Below are positions 26,876 through 39,190 of a stretch of DNA of 64,000 nucleotides, piece after piece. Where the stretch lies: positions 41,440,437 to 41,504,436 of the forward strand of contig CP154956.1 in assembly GCA_039621445.1 (NCBI GenBank), in the 5' to 3' direction. Position 1 is the stretch's first letter, and each line of letters opens with the position of its first letter. Origin of the DNA: Euglena gracilis. Its lineage: Eukaryota; Euglenida; Euglenophyceae; Euglenales. Below the pieces are notes generated by a model. The model ran no database searches, was not told the origin of the DNA, and saw nothing but the letters and a program-made list of their open reading frames with translations. The position numbers and the translations under genes are program-made.

Positions 26876-29800
26876 ATGGCGGACCCCCACGCGGTGTGGC
26901 GGCGCAACACGCCGTTCCTGTACGAGGTGCTCGTTGGCCACACCCTAGAGTGGCCCTCGCTGACCGTCGCGTGGCTGCCCCCGCCGGCCAACGCCCCCGC
27001 CACGCAGGCGGTGGTGCTGGCCAGTCAAGGACAGCCACCGGACCCCACCGGACCCCACCGGGGATGACGGTCCTTGCCTGGTGCTGGCGACGCACACCGG
27101 CGGCCGGGAGCCGAACGCGCTGCTGGTGGCCGACATCGACGTCCCGCCGCAAGGCCGCTCTGCATTGGGGACGGCTGCGTTGCGTTGGGCAGTGGCAGCT
27201 GTGTCAATCAAGACACCTTCGAGGGGTGGGGTGGGCAGGGGTGGGGCGGGGTGGGGGGGCAGGGCCCGATTTACCCACACACCTTCACCAAACTGAAATA
27301 AATCTCTTTTTTGGGGTCAGGTTTGGCAAAAAAAACCATTTTCAGAATTTTTTTTTGCAAATCGCTGACTCCCAAACAACTTTCTTTACAACTGAAAAAA
27401 TAAAAAAAATAAAAAATTTGCACTCAGCTGCAGTGATTCTGTTCACAGGAAAAATCAACACACAAATTTTTTTCAAGTTTTTAGAGTGATATTCATTCCC
27501 ATCAGAATGTGAAAGCATACACAAAAAAGAAAGAAAGCAACAGAAATACATTTGCATTCCCCTCCCCGGTGTTCCTTACAGGAGCCGGCGGCCAGGGATT
27601 TGCCCATAAAGGCCTTCTCCAAAATGGTTTTTCCCGAAATTCCCCGTGGTGAGGTGGGGGTTTCTTAAAATAGCAGCTCCAAAATTGGATAAAATTGAAC
27701 TTTGGTTGTGTTTTGTTTTTGTGAGTGTCCACAACAGCCCACACGCGGCAGACGAGCATCATGCATTCATGTCTGTGTGAGTCCATCAAAATGTGTGTGT
27801 GTGTGTGTGTGTGTGTAATATTGATATATACCCACACTTCAAGTTTTGTCTTATGATGTATTAATATGTACATAATTGTCCAAGCCTCAACAACAACCAC
27901 ACAAAAACAAAGCAGTTTTGCTGTTGTTTGTGTTTTTTGGGGGGGGGGATTCAGACTGAGGGCAAAATTGGCCTGCACAAAGGGGGAGAAAATGGCGGCA
28001 CAGGGAATGGAAAGACGATGTGTGGAAATCAAGCCAATAACTTTTTCTTTTAAGTGATGACTCTTGTGATTTCCGGCATGTGTATCCGCTGTGGGGTGGT
28101 GGTGCAGAATAGCGTTTGGGGACGCAGGAGGCCACCTCCACTCCTCCTCGGCTACTGTTTCGCCACAGCATTCCCCACGATGGGGAGGTGCCCCTCCCCC
28201 CGTGTCATCCAGTCCATGTGATCTGCAACTTTACTGATTTGTCCAGACGCCAGAGTCCGAACTGGAGGCTGAGATTGGCCAATGGGACGTTGTGGTTCCG
28301 AGGGGTTGACTACATCCTGGGGAGGCTTGACAAATGACCCAGCCGTTTTTGGCCAAAAACTCCCCCATTTAGTATTTTGCGCATCTTTCTTTTGTTCATT
28401 TCGCCTGTTCACTTTGCGTTATCTTTCTTTTCTCGTCCAGTTTTCACATCCAGGTCCGATTTGTTCCGGTTCCTGAAACCTCCTCCCCTGGATTTTTGAC
28501 TTTGATTTTCTCCACCCAAACCCCATTTTCCGATTTTTCAGGGCTGCCCAAACATCGTCACCGGCCGACTTAGCCCTGCCGTACGGTGACCCCTGGTGTG
28601 CCCCCCCCCCCCCGCAGGTCCACACCGCGCGGGTCAACCCGACCCGCCCCACGCTCGTCGCCACGCGCAGCCCCCGCCCCGCAGTGCCCGTCTACGACCT
28701 CGCCCTCCTCCCGGAGCACTGCCTGCTGCCGGCCGTTGCCCCCACCGCCCAGTTGCTGGGCCATGGGCAAGGCCCTGCCCCCGCGGGGAGGGTTGGTTTC
28801 GCTTCCAGGCGGGGGGGGGGGGTGACTGCTTCCCAGGGCTGTACAGAATCCAGAAAACCTCACGGGAGGGTGGGGGGGTCCACCACCTTTTCCCATCTTT
28901 CTGGGGCCAATTTTTAAGTCAATTTTTTTTGTCTTCGGCGCCGAAGGACTGCTATTTGCTGCTGATATTGTGATGGGGGGGGGGTGACAGCCCTGGGTCT
29001 CATTCAGGTCTGGGGATGGGGGTGGTCAGCGCCGTGTTGCACCAGTCCTGAAGGAGCAGAGGTTTGCAAGGTTTGTTAAATTTCGTTGAATGGTGGCGTG
29101 CTTTCGGCAGTCACTGCAGTGGGTTCCTCCTGCAGATCAACTGCCGTTTTTCGATTCATCAAGTACAAGTGAGTGCGTGTCAAGGTTGGCCCGTTGGTGG
29201 CGTTGTCATCGTTGCATTGGGTCATTGGCCCCTCTTGGGGGCACGCCCCTGGGGCCACGAAAGGAGGCTACGGCCTGGCATGGCACCCGACGAGGGAGTC
29301 CGTCCTCCTCAGCGGGGGTGTGTCCTTGGCACTTTGGCATCCTGGGGCGAATGTGATGGGGCGAGGGATCCCGAAGCCTGTGATGTGTTACGCGTTTTTT
29401 TATGTCTCTCAGACTCGGGGAATTTTTCTTGCAGGATTTCCCCCAAAAGCGTCTTTCTCGAGCACGATGTGGTGGAAACCGTGTTTGCATTTTTGTTTCA
29501 GCATTCCTTGCCTCCGAAAGGGAAAAGCAAGCCCTAAGATTCCAAGCATTTGCCCCCGAAGTGTGATATCATTTGCTCTTACTTCTCACCCGCACCACCT
29601 GCCCTGGTGGGGCATCTGCCAGCAAAGGCAAGGAAACCACCACCCTGCCTGGGGGGGGACTTGCCTGTTGACAGCCCCCTGCCGAAGGTTGTTGGCTTTT
29701 AGACACCCACGGGGCGGATCGCACAGGGGAGGACGGCTTGGTGCTCGCCTGGGATTTGACTCGAGCTGCGGAGCCACTGGTCCAGGTCCAGGTGTGTGTT

Positions 29801-32800
29801 ACTGCTCTTTGGACGAGCTCGTGCTGTTTTCCTGCATTGGTGTGCCCCCCTTGGGGATTCTTCTTGGCTGATCTGGAATATTCATAGGTTTCTTGGATTA
29901 GTGGGTGCAAGGACTCCAACCAAATGCATCCAAAAATGTCTGAGAATGCATATTTTTTTCTTGGAAGGGATAACAGTAACACCTCCTGTGTTGTAATTTT
30001 TCTCATCGTAGAACGTGGTTCATTGTTCATTTTGGTGTTGATTTTCAACAACCATTTTTAACAGCCAACAAACAACAAAAAATGCAAGTTTTTCCCTGAA
30101 AGTAGTAAAAGAAACAGTCAAATCGAAACCCACTGGCATTTTCCTTTATCGTGCAATTAATTAAATTTGCATCCTACCCCGCTTCTGCCCCTTTGGAGCA
30201 GAGGCCAAATTGTCGTTGCTAATATCTGTTTGCCAGGAAAACCAGAGGTATTTGTTTGCAATGAGTACCTTGAACAAATATTTTCAGAATTTCAATAGAC
30301 GCACAGGAATTATTTAAGAAAAATGAAGTTGTTAAGTGAACCCCCCCTTGGTTTTGCATTTTGGTAGGAGTTCGATAACATTGGGGGGTTATGTTTGGGT
30401 TTTTTCTGGTTGAAAAATCCCGGAATCTTCCATTTCTATGGCAGTTTTAGGCAATGAGTTTGACGATTTGTTCAGCCCGTGAAACAACTGGTGGACGTTT
30501 GGTTTTCCTTTGAGACTGGGCTGATGTCAGGGAATGGTGGGATGCTGGTTTCTATGCGTGTGGCCTGACGTCTCCGCAGGGCCACAAGGGGGCGGTGGAG
30601 TCAGTGGCGTGGCATGCCCACCACCAATGGTTGTTCGGCACGGTGGGTGACGATTTCCGGTACGTCTCTGCCAAACTCGGGCACAGCGAACACAACGCAC
30701 CACAACGCAACACAATGCAGCACATCAGACAAAAACCACACATCCGCTTTCCTTTCTTCTGTCTCCCTGTGCCTCTCTTCTCCCTCAGGCTCAATCTGTG
30801 GGATATGCGCAGGTTGCCGACTCCGTATTCTTCCGTAGAGGCGCACCAGCGGTAAGTTTTGCCCCCTCCCCAGACCATTTCCTCACCCACCCTGCTCTAT
30901 GTGAGCGGACCGAATTTTAGTCGGACACAGACAGTGGGCGGATGCGGATGAGCAGTACCCCCTGCCACAGGGATAGATGGGAAGCCTTTCGGTTTTGAGG
31001 TAAGTGGTAGGGAGATCCGGACCCCCTCCCCCCCCCCCCGGATGTTGGGAGGAGGTGCCGGACCCACCCCCCCCTCCTTGGCAGGTTCCAAATTGCGAGA
31101 ATTTTTTATCCCAGCACTGTGCATACCAAAACATTAACAAATGTGCAATATCTCAAAAGTGAGGGAAAGGGGCATTTTTTTTGTTCATTTTCCGGGAAAA
31201 AATCGCAAGCGTTTTTGGATCAATTTCAGAGAAAAATCAGGTATTTTTGACGAATTTTGGACTGGTATCCGGCCCTTTGCCCATCCATAAAGCCGAAAAT
31301 TTCCTCCGGAACCCCCCTGCCCTCAAGGCTTCCCATCCATCCCTGCCCTGCTGAGTGGCAGAGGATCAGATCGTCAGCGTCGCGTCAGAGCCAGACCATT
31401 GCTTAACACCTGTCCCACCCCACCCCCGGGGGGGGGTGACTGACTGGTTTTTTCAGAGTGACTGACTGGTTTTTTGGCCGTGACCCCCTTCCCCCCGGGG
31501 GTGGGGTAGGCCAGAAGTGGCTGAGTGGCCAACCGGCGCCGAAGGCGCCGGAGAAATTTTTGGCCAAAAATGGCCTTGAAAGGCCAAAAAGTGACTGGTT
31601 TTCCTGAGTGGCCGACCCCCCCCCCCCCGGGGGGGTAAAGTGACTGACTGGCTTGGCCGAAAAAAGTGACTGACTGGTTTTTTCGGAGTGGAAAGTGACC
31701 CCCCCCCCCTGGGGTCGCTAAGCAATGGTATGGTCAGAGCTCACCGGGGCTTCTTCGCCTGACCTTCCCCCCACAGGGACGTCAACTGTGTGGCGTTCAG
31801 CCAGCATGCGGAGTTCCTGCTCGTCACGTGCAGTGCGGACCACACTTGTGCCCTGTGGGACACCCGCCGCCTGTCTGCCAGGTATGACCTCCGGTTACAT
31901 TGCATTGCGGGGCCACCAAACTTTTGTTTATATCTTGAAGTGCATTTTTCCGACTTCTTCGGGCTGGTGTGTGTGATGTGCAACCATTTCTCCGGCCTTT
32001 TCCCCCTCCATAATTGATAATGTGGCCCGGTTTTTCCTGGTGGTGATAGCATCACCGATAATGCTATCGGTGATCAAGCACCGATAGCAAAAATGGCTGA
32101 AAATGGCCGAAAATGGCCGAAAATGGCCGAAAATGAAATCTTGGGCTCCATAGGTGGGGGTCCCAAAATGGCCGAAAATGGCCGAAAATAGCCGAAAATG
32201 GCCGAAAATGAGAAAAAATTTCTTGTAAATTTTTTCGAGTTTTTTTTGCCTAAGGATTTCTTTTTCCCTGAGGGGCGATTTCCAGTGCGACTGATTCTTG
32301 GCTCTGTGCAGCCTCTCTTCTCCTGCCATTATGACTGGCCCTGCAACACATGCTGCTCAAAGAACCACCTCCGAATGGGTTATTTGGGCCAAAGCTGAAG
32401 GTATTACTGACATTTCAGAAAATTTTGGTGACCAGGGTGACACTGGCATTTTTTCTGTATATTTTGAAGAATTAAACCCATTTTTGGGATAAATTCTCCA
32501 CAAATCTCCTTTATTACATCCACCTTGGCCATTTTGGATCAATTTTTGCTAATTTTGGGGCTATTTTGCACCGATTTGGCAAATATTGGGCTAATTTGGG
32601 TCAATATGAGCACATTTTATGGCATTTTTTTTGGCCATTTTTGCACTATTTGGTGATTTTGGGTTATTTTTCACAATTTTTTTGTGGACATTCTTGGCCT
32701 TTTTGGACAATTTTAGGTTATTTGAAGCAATTTTAGGTCATTTTGGTTGCCTTTTGGAGCTTTTTGTGGCCAATTTTGGGCTTTTAGGTAATTTTCTGGT

Positions 32801-35800
32801 TTTTTGTGGTCTTTTGCTAGGTTGGGAGCCAATGGATGCAGTGGTTACAGATACTGGACAAGATGTAGACACTGTACAAGATCCAGGGCGGTCCATAAGG
32901 GACGGGTTTTTTTTTTAGTTTAGGACCGCCCCTTAATGTCCGCCCCCCCCCCAATACACAGAAAGGGACCCGAAAAATTTTTCCGGCACCTTCGGCGCTG
33001 GGTATTTTTTTGACCCATTTTGGGACCCATATGGGAGGTCCCCCCCAAAACCCCTCAAAACCCCATTTCTTCAAGAGAGTTTTTTGAAGCAAAAAACCCA
33101 TTGAAAAATCCAAAAAAATTCCAAATTAAAAAATGTCAGTAAAATTTCGACTGTGTCAAAATTGGGTCCTTTTTTGACCTTCGTTATTTCCCCCCCCCCT
33201 CCAAAAAACCAAATTTAACCTAAAACCTACCAAATTTAACCCTTTTTTTTAATTTTAATTTAACCATTTTTTTCAATTTAACCCTTTTTTTAATTTTAAT
33301 TTAACCATTTTTTCACACCTTCTAAAATTTCAACATTTCTCAAAATTTTGCTTTTGAGAGATTTTTGAAGCAAAAAATGCCATTGAAAATCCAAAAAAAT
33401 TCCAAGAGAGTTTTGAGATTTTTTGGGGGGAAAATGTGATTTTCCATCAAAAAATTGTGTATTTTGGGTTCATTTTTCAAAATAATTTTCAAAAATTTTC
33501 CGCTGCCAAAATCCCCTTTTCCTTGTTTTTCGGTTGAAGCGTATGGGGACAGGATTTTTTTTTTGCTTAAGGACCGTCCTGACAAGATCCAGGTGCTGTA
33601 CAAGATGCAGATGCTGGACAAGATGCAAACACTGGACAAGATGCGGACACTGGACAAGATGTAGATGTTGTTCAAGATGCAGATGGACAAGATGTAGACA
33701 CTGGACAAGATGCAGATGCTGTACAAGATGCAGATGCTGGATAAGATGCAATGGATGCAGATACTGGACAAGATTAAGATCTTGACAAGATGCAGGTACT
33801 GGACAAGATGCACACACCAGACAAGATGCAGTGGTTGCTGATGCAATGGATGTAGAAATGCATTGTTGGTATGAAAGGATTTTAATGTAATTTCACCCCC
33901 CACCTATAGGAAAAAATGGCCGCAAATGGTCGAAAATGGCCGAAAATGGCAAAAATCGGGGGTCAATTATAGGTGCCTGGTGGCATTGGTGTAGGAACAA
34001 ATTTTTCTCGGGGGGGATCGAGAATCCGTGGAATGATCTTGGTTTTCGGGCAAGCAACAAAATCCGTTCCAAATCTATTGACTCAAGGCAAAGGTTGCCG
34101 AGCGTACGGCATTCCTCGAAATGAAGTCATTCAGGAGAACATCGAGGTTGAGCGCAAACAAATCATCCTTATAAACGTTACAAATGGCCAAGTGGTTGAG
34201 TGCAGCATTGGAAATAACTAAAAATGCACCCCCCCTGAAATCGCAACCAAGAGGAACCCCAAATTGAAATTTTGTTGCACCTTGGCACAGAACCATCCAA
34301 AAAGTGTGGTTTTTTTCAAAACACAAAACAGGGAAACATGGGAAAGCCTCCATATTCAAATGCATTTTTTGAAAATATTCTGAAGCAAAAAGAAAATCAT
34401 TCCTTTCCATTCCCATGCTGGCAAAGCCGTGCTTGGCCAATGGTGGAACGGAGATAAGTTTTTAGACGGCGGAGAGAGGAAAAAGGACGCTCAGCAGTCG
34501 CAGTGGAGACAGGGATGGTCAGACACAGCCGCACCAATGCAGCAACCAATGGAAAAATTGCACGAATTGCCAGCCACAGGTGACCTTTGGCGAATTTGCC
34601 ACAACGCAGTTTCTGAACCATCGAAATGACACACACATTTTTCTGTAGCCTATTTTCCACAAAACCTGGGAACATCAAATTTTGGCAAGCTTGTTGAAGT
34701 GAGGAAAAGCTTTGCTGAATGCGAAATGCAAATTTGCAACTGACAAAAATCGCCTGAACCCAGGGACATCTCGAAGGAACGAAACGACGTCGCCGAAGTT
34801 CAGGATTCAGAAGTTCACTCCTTGGAGATGTGCATCAGCATCTTCTGTTCGAACTGCAAAGACGTTGGCTGATCCAGATCATCACCGTAAAAGTCCAATA
34901 TTTTCTGCAACTTGTCCGAGTCCCCAGAAACCAAAAAATTCTCGATGTCCAACACAAGGTTTGGTTGCAAGCTGTTTTTTTTTTGAGCAAATGATTCACA
35001 GACCAGTTGGCGTTGCACAGATTGGCAAAGGTTTTTCAAGGATTGTATTAGATCGACGACCCAGGAATTTTGTGAAATCCCACACCCTCCAACGACTATT
35101 ACAGTTCTGGTTGACATGACTAGTGGACGGGATTGACAACTTCGATGAAAAACAGCACGTTTGAAGCCTGGGACGAAAGGAAACGTTCTTCCAGGTTCTT
35201 CAAAATGGCCTCAAGATATGAGCAATACTTCCCAAAAAAGTACTGCTTCGGAGAAGAACTTGTGGTGCTTTTCTTTGCTCGGGGAATGATTGGGTCATCA
35301 ATGCCACTTTTGCATGCAGCGACTTCCTCAACCTCCCAAAACACATCGAACTTTGTGGCCTCTTTCAAAGCTTCCAGGGTACATTTCACAGCAGGGTACA
35401 TTTCACAGCATAGATCATTTAAAATGTTGGAACTCGTGTTCAAAAAATTACTATAAAAATTCGGGGGGGCGTCGGGGGGGGGGGCGAGAGACAACTTTTC
35501 TGAAAATTTTCTCGGGGGGGCGAAAAAATCGGGGGGGGGGGGCGGTCGCCCCCCCCCCGCCCCCCCAGTTCCTACACCAATGCCTGGTGGTGATGCCATA
35601 TTTTTCAAGTTTGTGGGTAGTCAACCATGAGCAGGGTATCAAGTGAGCAGTGGTTTTGCGTGGGGGGGGGGTCCAGACCACCCCCCCCCCCCCTTCAGAT
35701 TGAGGATCTGGGACCCCCCGGGAACCCCCAAAAAAATTCCGGCACTGGAAAAGATGAGAATTTTGGTGTATGATTTTTCAAGAAAAGTGCACAAAAAACG

Positions 35801-37784
35801 CCATTTTTGCGCCTTTCTCAAGGCCCAAAACAGTTTTCCAAAAAATATTTGCTCAGAGGAAGGGAGGTGGTCCGACCCCCCCCTCCCGGGGAGGGGGTCT
35901 AGACCACCCCGTTCCTCCTCCCCGCTCACTTACCCTGACCGCCCTGACCGCGAGACTCCGGCCACAGACTCCACACCCTGCGGGGGCACACGGATGACGT
36001 GCAGACGGTGCAGTTCTCCCCCTTCCACCCGACGATGGTCGCCTCCGGGTCTGTCGACAAGACGGTCCGCGTCTGGGACCTGGCGAAGGTCGGGTCCGCC
36101 CACCCCAGGGACCAACCCCACCGAGGAACTTGCTGTGCCCCTGTGATCCACCCGCCGGCCGCTGTCCAGTGTGTGTCACCAAATGCCGGGCGGTCCGAAA
36201 CGCCCCCCCCCCCCGAGGGGACGGAACGGGGGGGGCGTTCATTTTGGGGTTGGCCTCTGCCCCCCCTGACGGCGGCCGACGCTGCGGTGGGGCCCCCGGA
36301 GCTGATCTTCACCCATGCGGGGCACAGGGCCCAGGGCGTCGTAGCACATTGGTTTTGCTTGGGGCATGCTTTCTTTTGCCTCGTGCGCTTGTTTTGTGGT
36401 TTCCGTTGTTTTTGTTGTTCTGTGTTCCCGTGGCCCAGTGCACCGTTCTTTTTTTTTGGGAAAAAATTGCTGGCCGAAGTCCCCTCGAGCTGTTCCTCAG
36501 CACCATTCGATTCATGACCTTCAGTTTTTTGTGGGCTGTTGAGGGAGGGTACAGCGCGTCAGTAGCCTTTTTTCCAGCCCTGCATTCAATTATTATTTTT
36601 TTCAGTTTTTGTTCTTGGCCAGCCGCCTGAATGGCTAATCGGCAGGGAAGGATTTTTCGCATTTTTGTGCATTTTTTTGTGCATTTTTCCGATTTTCAAA
36701 AAATGCGCATTTTTTTTTCGTATTTTTGTGCATTTTGTCCCGATTTTTTTTCAGCACAGTTTTTGTTTTCTTGCCGCCTTTTTTCTTTGTCGTTTCCCAA
36801 TTTTTCGCATTTCTTTACCGTTTCTTTCATCGTTTTTTTTGCAATTTTTTGAGTTCTTTGTTTTCTTAGAAAATTTGATACAATTACTGTAAATTTGGTG
36901 CCATTTTTGCATGTTTTTTTTGAGGAGCGATTTTTGCATTTTCGTTATTTTTGCGCCTTTTCTCTCAAATTTTGCACATTTTTTCAAAAAAAATGCGCAT
37001 TTTCGTGCATTTTTTTTGCGCATTTCGAGGCCAGGCTAGCACATCCCCCCCTGCAAATCGGGTCAATTTGTATTGGTCCACGCCCTGACACCGGCCGTGT
37101 GACCGAGTTTGCATGGAACCCCTTCGCAGGCATGACTGCCTCCCTTCCCCAGGTGCAGTGCCCCCTAGGGGTGTGCGACTGGGAACACACATGGAGAGAG
37201 TCATTTTCCCTGCACCTCCAAAGCATAGCAAGCGTCTCACATAGGAGGCCCTTCATGCAAGGGCTTTAACAACCGTAATGCAAACTCGACGTGCCCATGT
37301 AAAAACGCAGAGCAGTCCACCAGGCCGAGAATTTTTTTTTAATTTTCTGCAGCCCCTCTCGTTTCTCCAAGTGCATTTGATGTCGTTGTTTGTTTTTTTT
37401 GTTTTGCCTCGTGACGTCTGAGGATGGTCCAAAACCAGCTGGCCGTGCCTGATTTTCCGGCGATCTGAGTGTGCAATTTTTTTTAATTTTGGGTCTTTCT
37501 CCTTGTGATTTCAGCTTCCGGCCGTCCTTTGCTTCGGGGGTCCGCCCACACCCCAGTGTTTTCCAGATAGCAGTAGCAGTAGCAGATCCCCCCAGTTTAA
37601 CACTGGCACCAACCCCCACCCCCTGCCTTCAGAGTGGATGATCGCCTCCAGCGGGAACGACAGCCAACTCCAGCTGTGGAAAATGTCGCCCCACATCTAC
37701 TGCGCTATGGACTACGAGGCCGCCCCGGGGCCCCCGCCCGTCGGCCCTGCAGGGCCGCCTCAGCCCCCCGCACAGCCGGCGTAG
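26876..37784 (+). CDS. Histone-binding WD40 protein of the MSI1/RBBP4 (CAF-1 p48) family
   Basis: Starts MADPHAVWRRNTPFLYEV then LEWPSLTVAWLP, the N-terminal helix and first blade of RBBP4/MSI1. Exons: 26876-27153 (interrupted by a 67-bp insert), 28618-28771, 29264-29317, 29703-29791, 30580-30659, 30789-30851, 31777-31881, 35968-36088, 36218-~36336, ~37040-37129, 37633-37784. Each blade aligns with the family: VHTARVNPTRPTLVATRSP, GYGLAWHP, GEDGLVLAWDL, GHKGAVESVAWH, LNLWDMR, FLLVTCSADHTCALWD, GHTDDVQTVQFSP, GPPELIFTHAGH, RVTEFAWNPF, EWMIASSGNDSQLQLWKM. Such proteins bind histone H4 in chromatin assembly, deacetylase and Polycomb complexes. Introns 28772-29263 and 37130-37632 begin GC. An exon after 27153 is missing, and the start of the exon near 37040 is unsure. 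Confidence 0.92.
27012..27088. mobile_element. 67-bp introner-like insert flanked by a 10-bp direct repeat
   Basis: TGGTGCTGGC occurs at 27012-27021 and 27079-27088. Between the copies lie cagtcaaggacag, two to three ggaccccacc units and ggatgacggtccttgcc; caaggac and gtccttg are inverted to each other. Removing exactly one period of 67 bp restores the family reading VVLATHTGG. No cut giving that product has GT-AG ends; the nearest is GT...TG. Confidence 0.75.
27791..27818. repeat. (GT)14 microsatellite
   Basis: Perfect GT repeat in the intron between 27153 and 28618. Confidence 0.95.
31384..31740. mobile_element. hAT-type MITE, copy 1
   Basis: Element 31392-31732 (341 bp) begins CAGACCATTGCTTA and ends TAAGCAATGGTATG, inverted ends with one mismatch in 14. 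It is flanked by the perfect 8-bp duplication GTCAGAGC (31384-31391 and 31733-31740). Inside are C/G-run blocks, gtgactgactggttttt units and the palindrome ggcgccgaaggcgccgg. No coding capacity. It sits inside the intron just before the exon at 31777. Confidence 0.9.
32092..32215. repeat. Tandem repeat of ggccgaaaat
   Basis: About nine units of a 10-11-bp repeat (aaaatggccg) in two blocks, with a third short block at 33905-33952 on the other side of the transposon cluster, all in the MSI1 intron. Confidence 0.85.
32835..33850. repeat. 18-bp minisatellite split by an insertion
   Basis: Units like gacaagatgcagatgctg run at 32835-32890 and again at 33585-33850. The interval 32891-33584 is a different, AT-rich sequence whose edges ggcggtccataag and cttaaggaccgtcc are roughly inverted, so an element appears to have inserted into the array. 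Confidence 0.7.
33976..35590 (-). mobile_element. hAT-family DNA transposon with 8-bp target duplication
   Basis: Element 33984-35582 (1,599 bp) begins CATTGGTGTAGGAAC and ends GTTCCTACACCAATG, perfect 15-bp inverted repeats, flanked on both sides by CCTGGTGG (33976-33983, 35583-35590). Inside, on the minus strand, are degraded pieces of a hAT transposase. The element lies in the 4.1-kb intron of the MSI1 gene in reverse orientation to the host gene. Confidence 0.93.
34075..35470 (-). pseudogene. Broken hAT transposase (C-terminal half)
   Basis: Minus-strand pieces in order: EALKEATKFDVFWEVEEV (about 35450-35120), a frame with LDIENFLVSGDSDKLQKIL (35117-34815), then VSTATAERPFSSLRRLKTYL (about 34550-34440), the signature of the hAT dimerisation domain, then LNHLAICNVYKDDL and DVLLNDFISRN (about 34205-34100), the usual end of the protein. 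The pieces lie in different frames with stops between them, and some 200 bp of unrelated sequence separates the last two. The N-terminal zinc finger and first catalytic part are absent. Confidence 0.8.
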
Positions 37785-38236
37785 CCTGCACTGTCCCGCA
37801 CCTCTTCCCCTCGGGACGACCTTTGGCTGTTCTTAGGCTTTCCGTCTACACAGGAGAGGACCCAAATATTTCACCTCAAACTGTATGGATGGTACCCAAC
37901 CATACGATCATTTCGTCACTGGCCGACCCCGCCATACAATCACTTAGTCACTGGCCGACCCCCACACCGTGACTGACTGGTTTTTCGCCGGGAATCCCTC
38001 CCCCCCCCGGGGGGGGGTTGGCAAAAAAACCTCTAAAGTAACCTGGCGCTGAAAGCATCGGAAGTTTTTATTGGCCCTTTTTCACGTCTGTTGAAATTCC
38101 CTTGGATTCCCCCTGGGGGTTGTGAGTGACTGGTTTTCTGAAGAGAGGAAGTGACCCCCATTGCATCTGCACACAGGCAGCAAAAATCATTAAGCACGCA
38201 GCTCAGCCCCCCCCGGGTTTGGGGCAAATATTCACT

Positions 38237-38530
38237 TAGTGATTCACTGGGGGCACTTTTTCCCGGGCCCAAACCCACCCACCCACTTTTTCCGAAAACC
38301 CCCTAACACACAACCTCCGGGGGGGGGTCAACCACCCACCACCCACCCAAAATCCAGCCAAAATCGGCTGAAAACGGTGAAAAAAGAATTCCGACCCGGC
38401 CTTCAGCAGGGCAAAAACCTGACCCCTGGCACACCCCCCCCCCGGGGGGGGGGGGTCCCGGGGCCCCAACCCACCCACCCACTCTCGAAACCCCCACGGG
38501 GGGGGGGGTCACACAGGTGTTGAGTGAATC
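38237..38530 (-). repeat. Dispersed repeat family C, copy 3 (reverse orientation)
   Basis: Read on the minus strand it gives gagtgggtgggtgggttgggg, ggtgtgccagggg, gattttgggtgggtgg and ggaaaaagtgggtgggtgggt in the same order as copies 1 and 2. Ends carry gtgattcac and gtgaatc, roughly inverted. Confidence 0.6.
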
Positions 38531-39190
38531 TATGTTTGGGGCCCAGGCGTTGGATGTGGTGATGGTTTGTGCCACCTGGCAGGGCCTTTCCCCATGCAGC
38601 AATGCCCCAGCCAGCACCGCTGCGGTGTGTTGTGCAAATTTGAGGCCAGTCCTGTGAGAGCAATTTTTTCCCCTTCCTGAACCCTTTTGTGTTTCACACC
38701 AAGCCAGCCTCAGGTTAGGGGGCAATGCGGCTCACATTTCAGTGAGTATCATTTGACCCCAACTTTGAACAATGCAAGATAGCATCCTCTGAAAACGCTG
38801 GTGTGTTATCAGGGTTAGAGTCTGCGTCTAATTTTGCTGAATTTTGGCCAACAATCCAGGCCGGGGTTAAGTCCGAATTTTAATTTTGGGGCTCAATTCC
38901 CCAAATTCACCCATCAATAACCTTAACGCTGATCCCAAACATGTTGTCATCTTTCTCACATATTACACACGTGGCGCATCAGAAACGCCGAGAATTTAAC
39001 GAGAATGTTGGGATGGGAGGCGGAACAAGGCGACCCGGTGCCCGGTCTTGCATGTCGTACCACTGGCCGTCCCAGGAGGCCCAGCAGAAGGAGGCTACCC
39101 AAAGTCCAAACACACACAGAATTCACCAGTCCAAACGTTCTCACTTTTGGTTCCTGACGTGTTTTTTGTTTGCAACCTGTCCCCGTTGCA

